A stretch of DNA of 64,000 bases, from assembly GCF_023062595.1 (NCBI RefSeq), contig NZ_JALLAN010000016.1, forward strand, positions 62,001 through 126,000, given 5' to 3'. A program made the position numbers and the translations under genes. The stretch comes from Arthrobacter rhizosphaerae (GTDB lineage: Bacteria; Actinomycetota; Actinomycetes; Actinomycetales; Micrococcaceae). Within the stretch, counting starts at the first letter, position 1; the number at the start of each line of letters is the position of its first letter. Shown here in pieces: positions 8,324 to 16,388 of this stretch. The notes beneath the pieces are model-generated. The model made no database searches. It was given only the letters and a program-made list of their open reading frames with translations, and was not told where the DNA came from.

Positions 8324-9055
8324 TTACTTGTTCAGGATGGAGTTGAGCGCGACGCCGACGGCGTGGAGGTGCGCCTCCATTGCGGCCTGTGCGTCCTCGC
8401 TGCTGCCCACTTCGATGGCGTGGAGAATGGATTCGTGTTCCCGATCGGAGGCGATCTTGCGGTCGGCCACCATATTCAGGGTTTCGGACTGGTTGGCCAG
8501 GGCCTCACGGATGTCCGCGACGACTCGTTCAAACACCCTGTTGCCGCTGGCGCGTGCGATCGCCGCATGAAAGCTGGAGTCCAGGGTGACCCACACTTCG
8601 GGATCGTCCTCGGACGACATGGCATCCACGATGCCGCGCAGGCTTTCGAGTTCTTCCTCGGTACGCCGCTGGGCGGCAAGCCCAGCAGCAGGAACTTCAA
8701 TGTGGGGCCGGGCTTCTGTCAGATCCCGGGCTGAATACTGGCCGAGCACCAAATCCGCGGCCACCCTGTTGGCGATCACGAATGTTCCCTTGCCCGTGCG
8801 CGTCATGGTGAGCCCAAGAGCTGTGCAGGAGCGAAGTGCTTCGCGAACTACGGAACGGCTCACGCCGTACTCCTGGGCAAGCGCAGCTTCAGAACTTAGT
8901 TTGGCGCCGACCTCGAGCTTGCCGGATTCGATTTCCCCACGGAGAACGTTGAAGACAGCTTCGGCAGCCCCGAGGCGCGCCAAGGGGCGGCTCGGTTCTG
9001 TGGCGCTTCGTTCGGAGGCAGGCTGTCCTGCTGTCCGGCTGTCTGACAGGTTCAC
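8324..9055 (-). CDS. GntR-family regulator (FadR subfamily), likely controls the asparagine operon
   Basis: The conserved part begins near the 'PLARLGAAEAVFNVLRGEIESG' helix, followed by a GntR helix-turn-helix ('AALAQEYGVSRSVVREALRS') and an FCD domain with 'WVTLDSSFHAAIARASGN' and 'REHESILHAIE', which contain the metal-binding Asp/His residues. I placed the start at the GTG at 9055 (243 residues) because a good promoter ends six bases before it; an in-frame TTG at 9103 gives 16 more residues but lies upstream of that promoter. It is the first gene of the operon with asparaginase and permease, so it probably senses asparagine, aspartate or a derived acid. Confidence 0.85.
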   Translation of the reverse strand: MNLSDSRTAGQPASERSATEPSRPLARLGAAEAVFNVLRGEIESGKLEVGAKLSSEAALAQEYGVSRSVVREALRSCTALGLTMTRTGKGTFVIANRVAADLVLGQYSARDLTEARPHIEVPAAGLAAQRRTEEELESLRGIVDAMSSEDDPEVWVTLDSSFHAAIARASGNRVFERVVADIREALANQSETLNMVADRKIASDREHESILHAIEVGSSEDAQAAMEAHLHAVGVALNSILNK

Positions 9056-9091
9056 ACAAGAAATATGGCACGGGTCACAGCTTGCTGTCAA
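9056..9091 (-). promoter_or_regulatory. Predicted promoter of the asparagine operon (leaderless)
   Basis: Reading the minus strand, a perfect TTGACA (complement of 9086-9091), an 18-bp spacer and CATATT (complement of 9062-9067) are followed by six bases and then GTG at 9055. The geometry fits transcription starting at the GTG itself. Confidence 0.6.
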
Positions 9092-9130
9092 TGCCGGAAG
9101 CAAGATGGTGAAAAGTGTTAAGCAGGGCCC

Positions 9131-10000
9131 TCAGCCCTGTCGTGGGCCATCCGTGAGCTGAAGAATCCGGTCCACCGCGGCACAGTAGGGGTAGTAGTCG
9201 GAGGTGCGCCGGCCATTGAGGTGGTCGGTGGCGATGCGAAACAGTGCAGCACGAATGAGGTGTTGCGGAAAGGCCGGGTTCGGGCTGATCGTTTCCAGGA
9301 GCGACAGCGGGGCCCCCTCGAAGCACACCGCGTCTATCGCTATGACTGCGACTGAATACTCGACCGGTCGCCAGTATAGGGTCAGGTCGATAACCGCCGG
9401 TGGAAGGATTGAATCGAACAAGACGTTGCCGGTCAGGTCGCCATGGATGAGGGCGGGGGGATCGGACACGGGCCGCCGTGCGTTCACGAGGTCCGCTACG
9501 TAGGGAGCATCGACGGGCGAATCCTCATGGTCTTCGTTCCAAGCGAAGCGGTCAGCCCTTGCCCAGGCGTGGGTCCGCATATCGACGAAGGCCGGGCGTC
9601 GCACATCAGAGAAAACCGCGGCGAACTCACGGGCAATCCTCGCGATCTCCAGCCATCGGCCAGCCTGGTGCTCGCCGGCGAGGTAAGGGAATGCCGTCCA
9701 GCCGTCCACAACCAGTTCTCCGGACTGGCTTCTGATTGGCAGGCTCAGGCGCAAACGACTGTCCCCGGCGTGAACACGTGCAACCTCGTCCAGCCAGAGC
9801 AATTCCTGCGGAAGGACGTCGAGGGGCTTCAGCGTTACGTCGCCGGCCTTCCAAGCAGTTCCCCTGCCGCCCGGCAGCTTTGACACGGTTGCGGCCGCCT
9901 GGAAATCCGCCTGAACCCCAGCGGGGGGAGGCGCCTCAACATGGTCCAATGTGGCTTTGGCATCACCGTTCACTCCAAGAGTCTTGCATGCTGGAGACAT
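9131..10000 (-). CDS. TIGR02569-type aminoglycoside-phosphotransferase-like protein
   Basis: About 289 residues with the start at ATG 10000 (a GTG at 9973 is an alternative; the frame stays open to 10162 but that part lies in the opposite gene). An N-terminal 'PGGRGTAWKAGDVTLKP' nucleotide-loop region, a central 'ALIHGDLTGNVLF' catalytic loop (HGDxxxxN) and a following 'AVIDLTLYWRP' (metal-binding Asp) match the actinobacterial TIGR02569 family, a branch of the APH/kinase-like fold. The substrate is not known. Its start is 19 bases from that of the divergent CYTH gene, so the two share a very short promoter region. Confidence 0.8.
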   Translation of the reverse strand: MSPACKTLGVNGDAKATLDHVEAPPPAGVQADFQAAATVSKLPGGRGTAWKAGDVTLKPLDVLPQELLWLDEVARVHAGDSRLRLSLPIRSQSGELVVDGWTAFPYLAGEHQAGRWLEIARIAREFAAVFSDVRRPAFVDMRTHAWARADRFAWNEDHEDSPVDAPYVADLVNARRPVSDPPALIHGDLTGNVLFDSILPPAVIDLTLYWRPVEYSVAVIAIDAVCFEGAPLSLLETISPNPAFPQHLIRAALFRIATDHLNGRRTSDYYPYCAAVDRILQLTDGPRQG

Positions 10001-10019
10001 CCCGGCGTGGTCTAGTGGA

Positions 10020-10556
10020 ATGATGCCGACGAACATCGAAATCAAAGCGCGTGTGGAAAGTCTCGCGAAGCTGCTGCCGGCGGTCGCTGCTTTGGCAGAC
10101 GCGGAACCCGAACACGTTGTGCAGGACGACACCTTCTTCTCCTGCCCGAACGGCCGCCTCAAGCTTCGGGTTCTTGGCGAAGGCGAGGGCGTGCTGATCT
10201 TCTACAGGAGGGCGGACGAACCCGGTCCGAAGCCTTCGTTCTACGTCCATTCAGAAATTGCGGACCCAGACCGACTCCGTGCAGTCCTGACTGACGCCAA
10301 TGGGAAAGCTGGCCGGGTTCGAAAGCACCGCACTGTGTTTCGCATCGGTCAGGCGCGGGTGCATCTGGACCGCGTCGATGGTCTGGGCGAGTTCCTGGAA
10401 GTCGAAGTCAATGTCGATGACACGCTGGAATACGACGCCGCGGTTTCAGAAGCTAATCGCCTCCTTGCTGTTCTCGGAATTGAGGATTCCGCGCTCGTTG
10501 AAGGTGCGTACGTAGACCTCTTCGCCGCTGCCAGCGCCACACCGCTCCGGCCCTAA
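10020..10556 (+). CDS. CYTH-domain protein, class IV adenylate cyclase-like
   Basis: 178 residues from the ATG at 10020 (a second ATG is at 10023). The N-terminus NIEIKAR is the ExExK-type signature of CYTH domains, with Asn at the first Glu position as in many proteins annotated as class IV cyclases. Later charged strands follow the CYTH tunnel pattern: 'GRLKLRVLG', 'GVLIFYRRADE', 'VRKHRTVFRIGQARVHLDRVDGLGEFLEVEV'. CYTH enzymes act on triphosphates with Mg2+ (cyclases, thiamine triphosphatases, tripolyphosphatases); which reaction applies here cannot be told. No clear ribosome-binding site is present. Confidence 0.85.
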   Translation: MMPTNIEIKARVESLAKLLPAVAALADAEPEHVVQDDTFFSCPNGRLKLRVLGEGEGVLIFYRRADEPGPKPSFYVHSEIADPDRLRAVLTDANGKAGRVRKHRTVFRIGQARVHLDRVDGLGEFLEVEVNVDDTLEYDAAVSEANRLLAVLGIEDSALVEGAYVDLFAAASATPLRP

Positions 10557-10562
10557 CGCGGG

Positions 10563-11210
10563 CTACTTGGCTCTTCGGGCAAGCAGCGCGGCCTGTCTCG
10601 TGCGCTCGAACTCCCCCGGAGCGCGCTCCATCTGTGCGACGACATCGAACGCGGCCTGGCCTAAAAGGCTCGTGATGTATTCGGGTGTAAACAGGTATGC
10701 ATCCAGCGAAACCTTATGGCCGTAAGCGTTTGCCATGTGGCGCGGCCCCTCACCAACCTGGAAGCCGAGCAGCAGAAAGCCACCTGGAGCCAGGACACGG
10801 AAGAATTCAGCAAGGACGCGTGACAGATCGTTGGGGGCTGTGTGGATGATGGAGTACCAGGCGAAGACCCCTCCGAACTCACCGTCTTCGGAGGGAAGAT
10901 CCGAAAGATCGGCTACGTCGAATGTGAGATCCGGGTGTTTGCGTTGGGCGATCTCGATCATCCCGGGCGACAGGTCGACTCCGGAAACCAGGGCTCCTTG
11001 AGCTGCGAGCAACCCTGTCATCCGGCCGGTGCCGCACCCAGCATCCAGGACGGAACTCAGTTCTGCTGCATGGACGTACTCAACGAAGGCGTTGATCATC
11101 GCCCGGTCGAGCGGGGTTTCGAAACTTGCGTCAGGAAGCACTTTGGAGTAGCTCTCGGCGACGGTGTCGTAGGCCGATCTAACTGACGCGAGCTCGCCTG
11201 AAAGGTTCAT
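10563..11210 (-). CDS. Class I SAM-dependent methyltransferase
   Basis: A 215-residue Rossmann-fold methyltransferase. Motif I is VLDAGCGTGRMTG (about residues 54-66), motif II acidic 'VSGVDLSPGMIEIAQ', then 'FDVADLSDLP' and 'RVLAPGGFLLLGFQVGEG'. These bind S-adenosylmethionine. The family resembles the UbiE/Methyltransf_11 group and the acceptor is unknown. It is convergent with the CYTH gene (6 bases apart). Confidence 0.88.
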   Translation of the reverse strand: MNLSGELASVRSAYDTVAESYSKVLPDASFETPLDRAMINAFVEYVHAAELSSVLDAGCGTGRMTGLLAAQGALVSGVDLSPGMIEIAQRKHPDLTFDVADLSDLPSEDGEFGGVFAWYSIIHTAPNDLSRVLAEFFRVLAPGGFLLLGFQVGEGPRHMANAYGHKVSLDAYLFTPEYITSLLGQAAFDVVAQMERAPGEFERTRQAALLARRAK

Positions 11211-11257
11211 GGCCCTACCGTACCGGCCTCGAAGAGGGCTGCTTCGCGGCCGCCTCG

Positions 11258-11875
11258 CTAGAGGTGCTGGATACCTGCGCGCTGCATGGCGTCTTTATAG
11301 ATGTCCACGCTCTTGGTGAGGAGTTCCTCTTGTTTGGTCTCGGAGACCGCGAACGCCCGGCCGCCCAGTGCCGTCGCCTTGTAGATCTTGATGCCGTGGT
11401 TCTTCAGGGACGAGTGGTAGGTCTTCTCGAAGAGGGTCAGGAAGGTGTTGGCGTCAGCTCCGTGGGCGATGATCGCTGATACCCGCTTGTTGATCTTGAG
11501 GAACTGGCGGAAGGGCCTGAGCCCGTCCGTCTTTTCCTGGACGTTGAGTGCCGAAGGCATCTCCGGGTCCCGGACCCAGGGATATGCATTCCAAGGCATG
11601 ACATACCGGGGATCCAGTTCTGCCAGTTCGTAGATGGACGTGGCCCGACGGGCGGCTTCATCGTCGTTGAAATGGGAGACAAAGCCTGACTCGGTTCCCC
11701 GTCCGGGGCTGGTCTGGAGGCTGACTATGCGGCATTCGTCTTCGTCGTGGACGGGGTCGATGTACGGAACAACCGATCCTGGCCTCTTAGCCATGAGTTC
11801 GTCGCAAAGCTGCGTTACAGCCGCGATATTCGGTTCCTGCAGCAGGGCCTTTTTTTCGTCCCAGTCAATCGTCAC
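11258..11875 (-). CDS. Uracil-DNA-glycosylase-superfamily-like protein
   Basis: 205 residues starting at GTG 11875, with GGGAGAG just upstream. The central part follows an actinobacterial UDG-like family: 'CRIVSLQTSPGRG' (where relatives have a 'LLESPGP' loop), 'SGFVSHFNDDEAARRA', 'VMPWNAYPWV' and a later 'SAIIAHGADAN' strand. In UDG enzymes the first loop contacts the base and backbone; here the acidic residue expected before SPG is a Thr, so activity may be altered or lost. DNA binding and repair are inferred from fold resemblance only. It is divergent from the GIY-YIG-like gene at 12072. Confidence 0.55.
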   Translation of the reverse strand: MTIDWDEKKALLQEPNIAAVTQLCDELMAKRPGSVVPYIDPVHDEDECRIVSLQTSPGRGTESGFVSHFNDDEAARRATSIYELAELDPRYVMPWNAYPWVRDPEMPSALNVQEKTDGLRPFRQFLKINKRVSAIIAHGADANTFLTLFEKTYHSSLKNHGIKIYKATALGGRAFAVSETKQEELLTKSVDIYKDAMQRAGIQHL

Positions 11876-12071
11876 GATCTCTCCCTCAGCACACGGCGTC
11901 CAGAATCAGGCGTCTGGGTCCACTCTACGCGCTGGCGCGGGGTTGGTGGGTGGGAAACTTTCTGGCGCAGCCGTGATGGCAATAATGTGTCAGCCGTTCT
12001 TTCAGCGGGAAGCGCGTACGGTTGGCAGTCGATAGAGACGCCTCTTCAGGGGTGGAAGGAACAGCAGTCAG

Positions 12072-12572
12072 ATGGATAGACAGAAGCTCATCGACGATGG
12101 ATTCACCGGATTCCGGGCGTTTTCGAATCTGGATATCAACAGGATTCCGCAAGGCCCGGGCATCTTTGCTGTGCTGATCCCGGCAGGGTTCGAGCCGGTG
12201 TTTCTGGCAAAGAGCACGGCTGGCCGGTTCAAGAAAAAGGACCCTTCATTGAAGCCTGCTGAGCTGGCCACCGAGTGGGTAGATGGCGCCGACATACTTT
12301 ATGTGGGGAAGGCCGGCATCGGCAGTAAGGGCAACCGTGGCCTGCGGAGGCAGATCCAGGAACTGGTGGATTTTGGGCAAGGGAAGCCGCCGGGTCACTG
12401 GGATGGAAGGTTGCTCTGGCAGTTGGCCGACGCCAAGTCCCTGCTTGTCGCTTGGAAAGAATTGCCCCCGGATCAAGTGAACCGGGCGGAGGCGGAGTGC
12501 CACGCAACCTTTTATGCTCTTCACGGCAAGCTTCCCTTCGCCAACCTTGTCCAGGCACGCGTGAAGAACTGA
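12072..12572 (+). CDS. GIY-YIG-superfamily-like small protein
   Basis: 166 residues. The core of a GIY-YIG nuclease is recognisable: 'GPGIFAVLIP' (GIY as GIF, about residue 28), 'ADILYVGKAG' (YIG as YVG, about 75), an Arg-rich helix 'RGLRRQIQELV', a Glu in 'RAEAECHATFYALHG' and an Asn in 'LPFANL'. These correspond to the Tyr/Gly, Arg, Glu and Asn positions of the active site. Relatives are uncharacterised bacterial proteins rather than UvrC or homing enzymes. No target is known. It sits opposite the UDG-like gene across a 196-base gap. Confidence 0.65.
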   Translation: MDRQKLIDDGFTGFRAFSNLDINRIPQGPGIFAVLIPAGFEPVFLAKSTAGRFKKKDPSLKPAELATEWVDGADILYVGKAGIGSKGNRGLRRQIQELVDFGQGKPPGHWDGRLLWQLADAKSLLVAWKELPPDQVNRAEAECHATFYALHGKLPFANLVQARVKN

Positions 12573-12579
12573 ATATTCC

Positions 12580-14052
12580 TCAACCGTTATAGGTGATCCT
12601 CCCACGCACAAGGGTTGCTGCCACGGGCATACTCGCGAAAACATCGTCTGGAACAGCCAACGGGTCGCCGTCGAGTATTGCGATATCCGCCGGGTCTCCC
12701 ACCTGTATCCGTTTGCGTCCTCTGGCCGACGCAGCCAGCGCCTCTTTGCGTGTAATGGACTGCTCGGGGTGCCAAGGCTCCCGTCCGTCCCGCCTGGACC
12801 GGGTGGTGGCAGCCGACATCGCCGACCATGGATCCAAGGGCGCCACCGGAGCGTCAGATCCCAGTGCCAGCGTGGCTCCCGCTTCCAGCAGCGAGCGCAA
12901 CGGGAAGGCACGGTCAGTGTGACCGGCCCAGTTGGCCTCGGCCGCATCCCGGTCATCCAAGGCGTGCAGCGGCTGGACGCTGGCAATAACATTCAGTTCG
13001 GCGAACCGGGCGAAGTCCTGCTCCCGGACAAACTGGGCATGTTCGATCCGTCCGGAAATGCCGGCCCGGCCAAAGGCATCGAGCGCGACTTTATTGGCGG
13101 CGTCGCCGATGGCGTGGACTGCCGGTACAAACCCTGCCTCGCCCGCCTTCTCCAACAGCCCGAGCAGTTCTGCTTCGCTCACGGTGAGGACTCCGTTCCC
13201 GCCATGGGGGTAGGGATCCATGCAGAAGGCGGTGCGCGTGTTGAGGGAGCCGTCGATGAGGACCTTCATCGGTCCGACGCGCAAAAGGCTGCTTCCGGGA
13301 AAGCTTTGTCCGGTTCGGAGCCCCATGCCGGCGGCCCGCTCAAGATGCTCGGCATAGACGCCGACGTCGACTCTCAAGGAGTCGAATCCGGAGGCCTCGC
13401 GCCTGAGCCAGGAGTCCCGGTTCCAGGCCATTTCGAAGTCCACGATGCCGACTATCCCGCGGGCCGCAGCATTTCCTGCGGCATCGGCCACCCAGGCGTC
13501 CACCAGATGGTCGGGCAGGTGGTCCAGCTGGCGGGTAACCGCGAATGCTGCGTCTTCCCGCAGCAGGCCGTCAGCATCCAGTTGAACCCCATAGCGTTCT
13601 GCGGCCGCACTGTTCAGCCACACACAATGGAGGTCGTGGCTGAGGAGCGCCGTCGGCTGGCGATGGGTGACGGCGTCGAGCATCTCGAGTGTTGGGGCGT
13701 CGCTCCACACGGCGTCCCGGAAACCCACCCCAACAAAGGTTGTGCTGTGCTCCGCGCCGGCGAGGTGAGGGCGGAGGAGCTCGACGGCGTCCCTCGCCGA
13801 CTCTGCTGGGGAAAGGTCCAGACGCTGGGCCGCAAGCGCCCACTGAGTCATATGGACATGTTCGTCCCAAAGCCCGGGGATGGCGTTGCCGCCGTCGAAG
13901 TCCAAAACCGTGGAGCCGGCCGGACGGTCTCCCACTGGCGAAATACGTGAAACCACCCCATCAACGATGTGAATGTCAGAGGGCCCGGCATCGCCGGGTT
14001 GCCGGATGGAGGCAAGAACTACTTCGGGCGGGGCGGCGGAGGGGTGAACCAT
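12580..14052 (-). CDS. YtcJ-like metal-dependent amidohydrolase
   Basis: A 490-residue amidohydrolase-superfamily enzyme. After a small N-terminal beta domain comes the metal-binding 'PGLWDEHVHMTQW' (HxH), then 'GPMKVLIDGSLNTRTA', 'FVPAVHAIGDAANKVALDAF' (metal His), 'GRIEHAQFV' and 'LALGSDAPVAPLDPW' (catalytic Asp), and a C-terminal strand 'ADIAILDGDPLAV'. This order matches the YtcJ/N-substituted formamide deformylase group, which hydrolyses C-N bonds. The natural substrate is unknown. It is convergent with the GIY-YIG-like gene with a gap of 7 bases. Confidence 0.9.
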   Translation of the reverse strand: MVHPSAAPPEVVLASIRQPGDAGPSDIHIVDGVVSRISPVGDRPAGSTVLDFDGGNAIPGLWDEHVHMTQWALAAQRLDLSPAESARDAVELLRPHLAGAEHSTTFVGVGFRDAVWSDAPTLEMLDAVTHRQPTALLSHDLHCVWLNSAAAERYGVQLDADGLLREDAAFAVTRQLDHLPDHLVDAWVADAAGNAAARGIVGIVDFEMAWNRDSWLRREASGFDSLRVDVGVYAEHLERAAGMGLRTGQSFPGSSLLRVGPMKVLIDGSLNTRTAFCMDPYPHGGNGVLTVSEAELLGLLEKAGEAGFVPAVHAIGDAANKVALDAFGRAGISGRIEHAQFVREQDFARFAELNVIASVQPLHALDDRDAAEANWAGHTDRAFPLRSLLEAGATLALGSDAPVAPLDPWSAMSAATTRSRRDGREPWHPEQSITRKEALAASARGRKRIQVGDPADIAILDGDPLAVPDDVFASMPVAATLVRGRITYNG

Positions 14053-14123
14053 AGCAACAGGCTAAGCGTGGTGGGGCAAGCAACAAAGTGCACCCAGGTG
14101 CGGGGCGTCATCAGACACGGGAT

Positions 14124-15422
14124 CTAGGCAGCCTTGACGAGCAGGAGCTCATCCCAGTGCGTGGTGTAGCGGGGGGACATCATGTCGCGTTTCATGGTCC
14201 AGTCCGGCCCACCCCTGATCCCGGCATGGCCCAGGCCGATGGAGCCCCGGCCGTAGCGGCGGGCTACCTCCTCCAGGAGGGGGCCAATGCCGCGTTCCTC
14301 GTGCTGGTTCTCGAAGGGAGACAGCGGCGGTTGGTTCCCCGAAGGGCGCAGATCGGTCACCATAATTCCCGCTTTCGCATACTTGATTCCCTCCTGGATT
14401 TGCGGGAGGAGAGCATGCGCGGCCCGGGTCAGGAGCACGGGGTCTGCGGTGGGCATGGGGAGCCTGATGCAGGCCGACGGGTAGGAAGTGTCCTTCGGGT
14501 TGTAGTAGGACGTGGCGGCGTACGCAGTGAGGACCCTGGCCTGCAATCCGTGCTTGGCGAGCCTGGCGCTCGCCTGCTGGCCGTAGATGCTCAGGACCTG
14601 TCGCAGTTCATGGACGGTAGTGATGGGCGTGGAGAAGGATCTGCTGAAAATCAGCTGATCCCGGCCGATCCGTTCCTCCTCCATGGGAATGCACGGTGTG
14701 CCTTGAAGCTCAAGGACGGTGCGCATCACCACCACGGAGAAGCGGTCCCGGATCATCACGGGGTCGGCTCTGGAGAGGTCAAGGATCGACTGGATTCCCA
14801 TGGCGTTCAGTCGTTTGGTCAGACGGGAGGCAATGCCCCAGATCTCGATCACGGACAGCCGGGCCATCAGCGCTTCCCGCTGGGCGAGGGGGAGGGAATC
14901 CCAGAGGCAAACACCGTTGAATCCTGGATTGTTCTTGGCCCACTTGTTAGCCAGTTTGGCCAAGGTCTTGGTGCCGGCGATTCCGACGCACACCGGAACA
15001 CCCACATTGCGGCGCACGGCGGCCTTCATCTCCAACCCGAGCCGGAGGAGTTCGTCAGGGGTTCCCTTGACGCCTAGGAAGGCCTCGTCAATGCTGTAGA
15101 CCTCCAGCCAGGCCGAAAACCTGCTGAGGAGTTCCATTACGCGCGCACTGATGTCGCCATACAGTTCATAGTTACTGGACCTGGCCACCAGGCCCCACTC
15201 CTTGACGCGGGGTGCGATCTTGAACCACGGTTCGCCCACGGGGATGCCGAGTGCCTTGGCCTCGGGTGACCGGGTAACGGCACACCCGTCGTTATTGGAC
15301 AGCACAACCAGTGGCAGGCCTTCCAGGGATGGATCAAACGCACGCTCAGCCGAGGCATAAAAACAGTTCACGTCCACGTGGGCGATCTGCTGCATCCGGT
15401 GCATCATTGCAGGCTTAGACAT
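14124..15422 (-). CDS. umuC: Y-family DNA polymerase, UmuC subunit of Pol V type
   Basis: 432 residues. The palm motif 'HVDVNCFYASAERAF' holds the first catalytic Asp (D17) and 'YSIDEAFLGV' the D-E pair; 'PVCVGIAGTKTLAKLANKWAK' and the helix-hairpin-helix 'IEIWGIASRLTKRLNAMGI' follow, then the little-finger domain and a DUF4113-like tail. It performs translesion synthesis at stalled forks. It overlaps umuD by 8 bases and is therefore under the LexA-type box at 15860-15875. Confidence 0.95.
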   Translation of the reverse strand: MSKPAMMHRMQQIAHVDVNCFYASAERAFDPSLEGLPLVVLSNNDGCAVTRSPEAKALGIPVGEPWFKIAPRVKEWGLVARSSNYELYGDISARVMELLSRFSAWLEVYSIDEAFLGVKGTPDELLRLGLEMKAAVRRNVGVPVCVGIAGTKTLAKLANKWAKNNPGFNGVCLWDSLPLAQREALMARLSVIEIWGIASRLTKRLNAMGIQSILDLSRADPVMIRDRFSVVVMRTVLELQGTPCIPMEEERIGRDQLIFSRSFSTPITTVHELRQVLSIYGQQASARLAKHGLQARVLTAYAATSYYNPKDTSYPSACIRLPMPTADPVLLTRAAHALLPQIQEGIKYAKAGIMVTDLRPSGNQPPLSPFENQHEERGIGPLLEEVARRYGRGSIGLGHAGIRGGPDWTMKRDMMSPRYTTHWDELLLVKAA

Positions 15423-15846
15423 GATGAAGGCACCTCGTGGCTACGCCCCAGATGACGAGGTCGGACAATGCTGCTACGCGGATGTCCGGATAGTTGGCAT
15501 TTTCCGCCTGGAGCAGGACGCCGCGTGGTGTGAGGCGCAGGCGTTTAATGGTCAGTTCACCATCCAGGACGGCGACGACCACGGAGCCGTCCTTGGGTTC
15601 CAGAGCACGATCAACGATTAGTTCGTCTCCGTCGCTGATGCCCGCACCTTCCATGGAATTCCCCGCGACCCTCACCACGTACGTGCTGGTGATGTCCTTG
15701 ATGAGGTGTTCGTTGAGGTCAATCCGGCCGTCAAAGTAGTCCTGCGCGGGCGAGGGGTAGCCGGCAGCCACCGCCACAGGGGAGATGAGCACAGTGAGCA
15801 GCGAGCTTCCGGCAGCTATCACACGAGGACCCACAATAATGCCCAC
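15415..15846 (-). CDS. umuD: UmuD-type self-cleaving S24 peptidase
   Basis: 143 residues from GTG 15846, chosen because AAAGG lies about 6 nt upstream. The self-cleavage site is Ala28-Gly29 in 'AVAAGYPSP', the nucleophile Ser64 is in 'AGNSMEGAG' and the general base Lys101 in 'LTIKRLRL'. The spacing (Gly to Ser 35, Ser to Lys 37) equals that in E. coli UmuD (G25, S60, K97). RecA-stimulated cleavage would give UmuD', which joins UmuC as the mutagenic polymerase. Confidence 0.95.
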   Translation of the reverse strand: MGIIVGPRVIAAGSSLLTVLISPVAVAAGYPSPAQDYFDGRIDLNEHLIKDITSTYVVRVAGNSMEGAGISDGDELIVDRALEPKDGSVVVAVLDGELTIKRLRLTPRGVLLQAENANYPDIRVAALSDLVIWGVATRCLHHV

Positions 15847-15859
15847 AACACACCTTTAT

Positions 15860-15875
15860 TCGAATATATGTTCGA
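15860..15875. promoter_or_regulatory. LexA/SOS box
   Basis: TCGAATATATGTTCGA matches the actinobacterial/Bacillus LexA consensus TCGAAC-N4-GTTCGA with a single mismatch. It lies 13 bases upstream of the umuD start, so LexA would repress umuDC until DNA damage. Confidence 0.9.
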
Positions 15876-15932
15876 TAATTCAGTGTACTGCGAGATTGGA
15901 CAAAAAGGCCTTTCCGGCTGGACGAAGTCCCT

Positions 15933-16388
15933 CTATTCGCGCCAGTTCAGAAAGCCCTTTCGGCCTTCGGCAGGGGCGAGCACCACATCACGTCCATACT
16001 TCTTCAATGAATCCTTGCCATGGAAGGCGTCGGGCGTGACACGGACTGCCTTCGTCACCTTGCCGTCCTTGAGGAAGATGAACAAGGCCGGTGACGCCGT
16101 ATATCGCTTCTCCTTGCTGACGGGGTCGCCGAAGGCCGCCTCGATCTCCGATGCCAGGGTCCCTTCAGTGGCGAATCCTGCCTGGTCCCAGTCGAAATCG
16201 GTAGCATCTGCGAGCCTGAGTTCCGTGCCGGTAGTGGCTGCGTCCAGGACGCGGCTGTCCAGCTTGTCGTTTCCTTCGGGCATGGCGTTTCCTCCAATTG
16301 AGCACCCGGCCAGGGCGCAGGCAAAGACAAGGCAAAGTACGGTCAACGAGTACCAGCGGACCGTCAGCCATGGCAAAGTTTTCGTCAT
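15933..16388 (-). CDS. Small lipoprotein of unknown function, coupled to the WXG100/DUF6973 gene
   Basis: 151 residues. A hydrophobic signal ends in a lipobox, LAGC (Cys about residue 29), so the mature protein is lipid-anchored outside the membrane. The body has 'SEIEAAFGDPVSKEKRYTASPALFIFLKDGKVTKAVRVTPDAFHGKD', a small alpha/beta domain that I do not recognise as a known family. Its ATG overlaps the stop of the upstream WXG100/DUF6973 gene (ATGA), so the two proteins are made together. An immunity or secretion-partner role is a hypothesis. Confidence 0.8.
   Translation of the reverse strand: MTKTLPWLTVRWYSLTVLCLVFACALAGCSIGGNAMPEGNDKLDSRVLDAATTGTELRLADATDFDWDQAGFATEGTLASEIEAAFGDPVSKEKRYTASPALFIFLKDGKVTKAVRVTPDAFHGKDSLKKYGRDVVLAPAEGRKGFLNWRE

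Noticed and set aside
10003..10030. tRNA D-arm-like sequence (GTGGTCTAGTGG)
   Set aside because: No matching acceptor stem, anticodon arm or T arm follows; it lies at the start of the CYTH gene.
12769..13950. 393-codon open frame on the plus strand
   Set aside because: Antisense to the amidohydrolase, which has all metal-binding motifs; no protein-like features in this frame.
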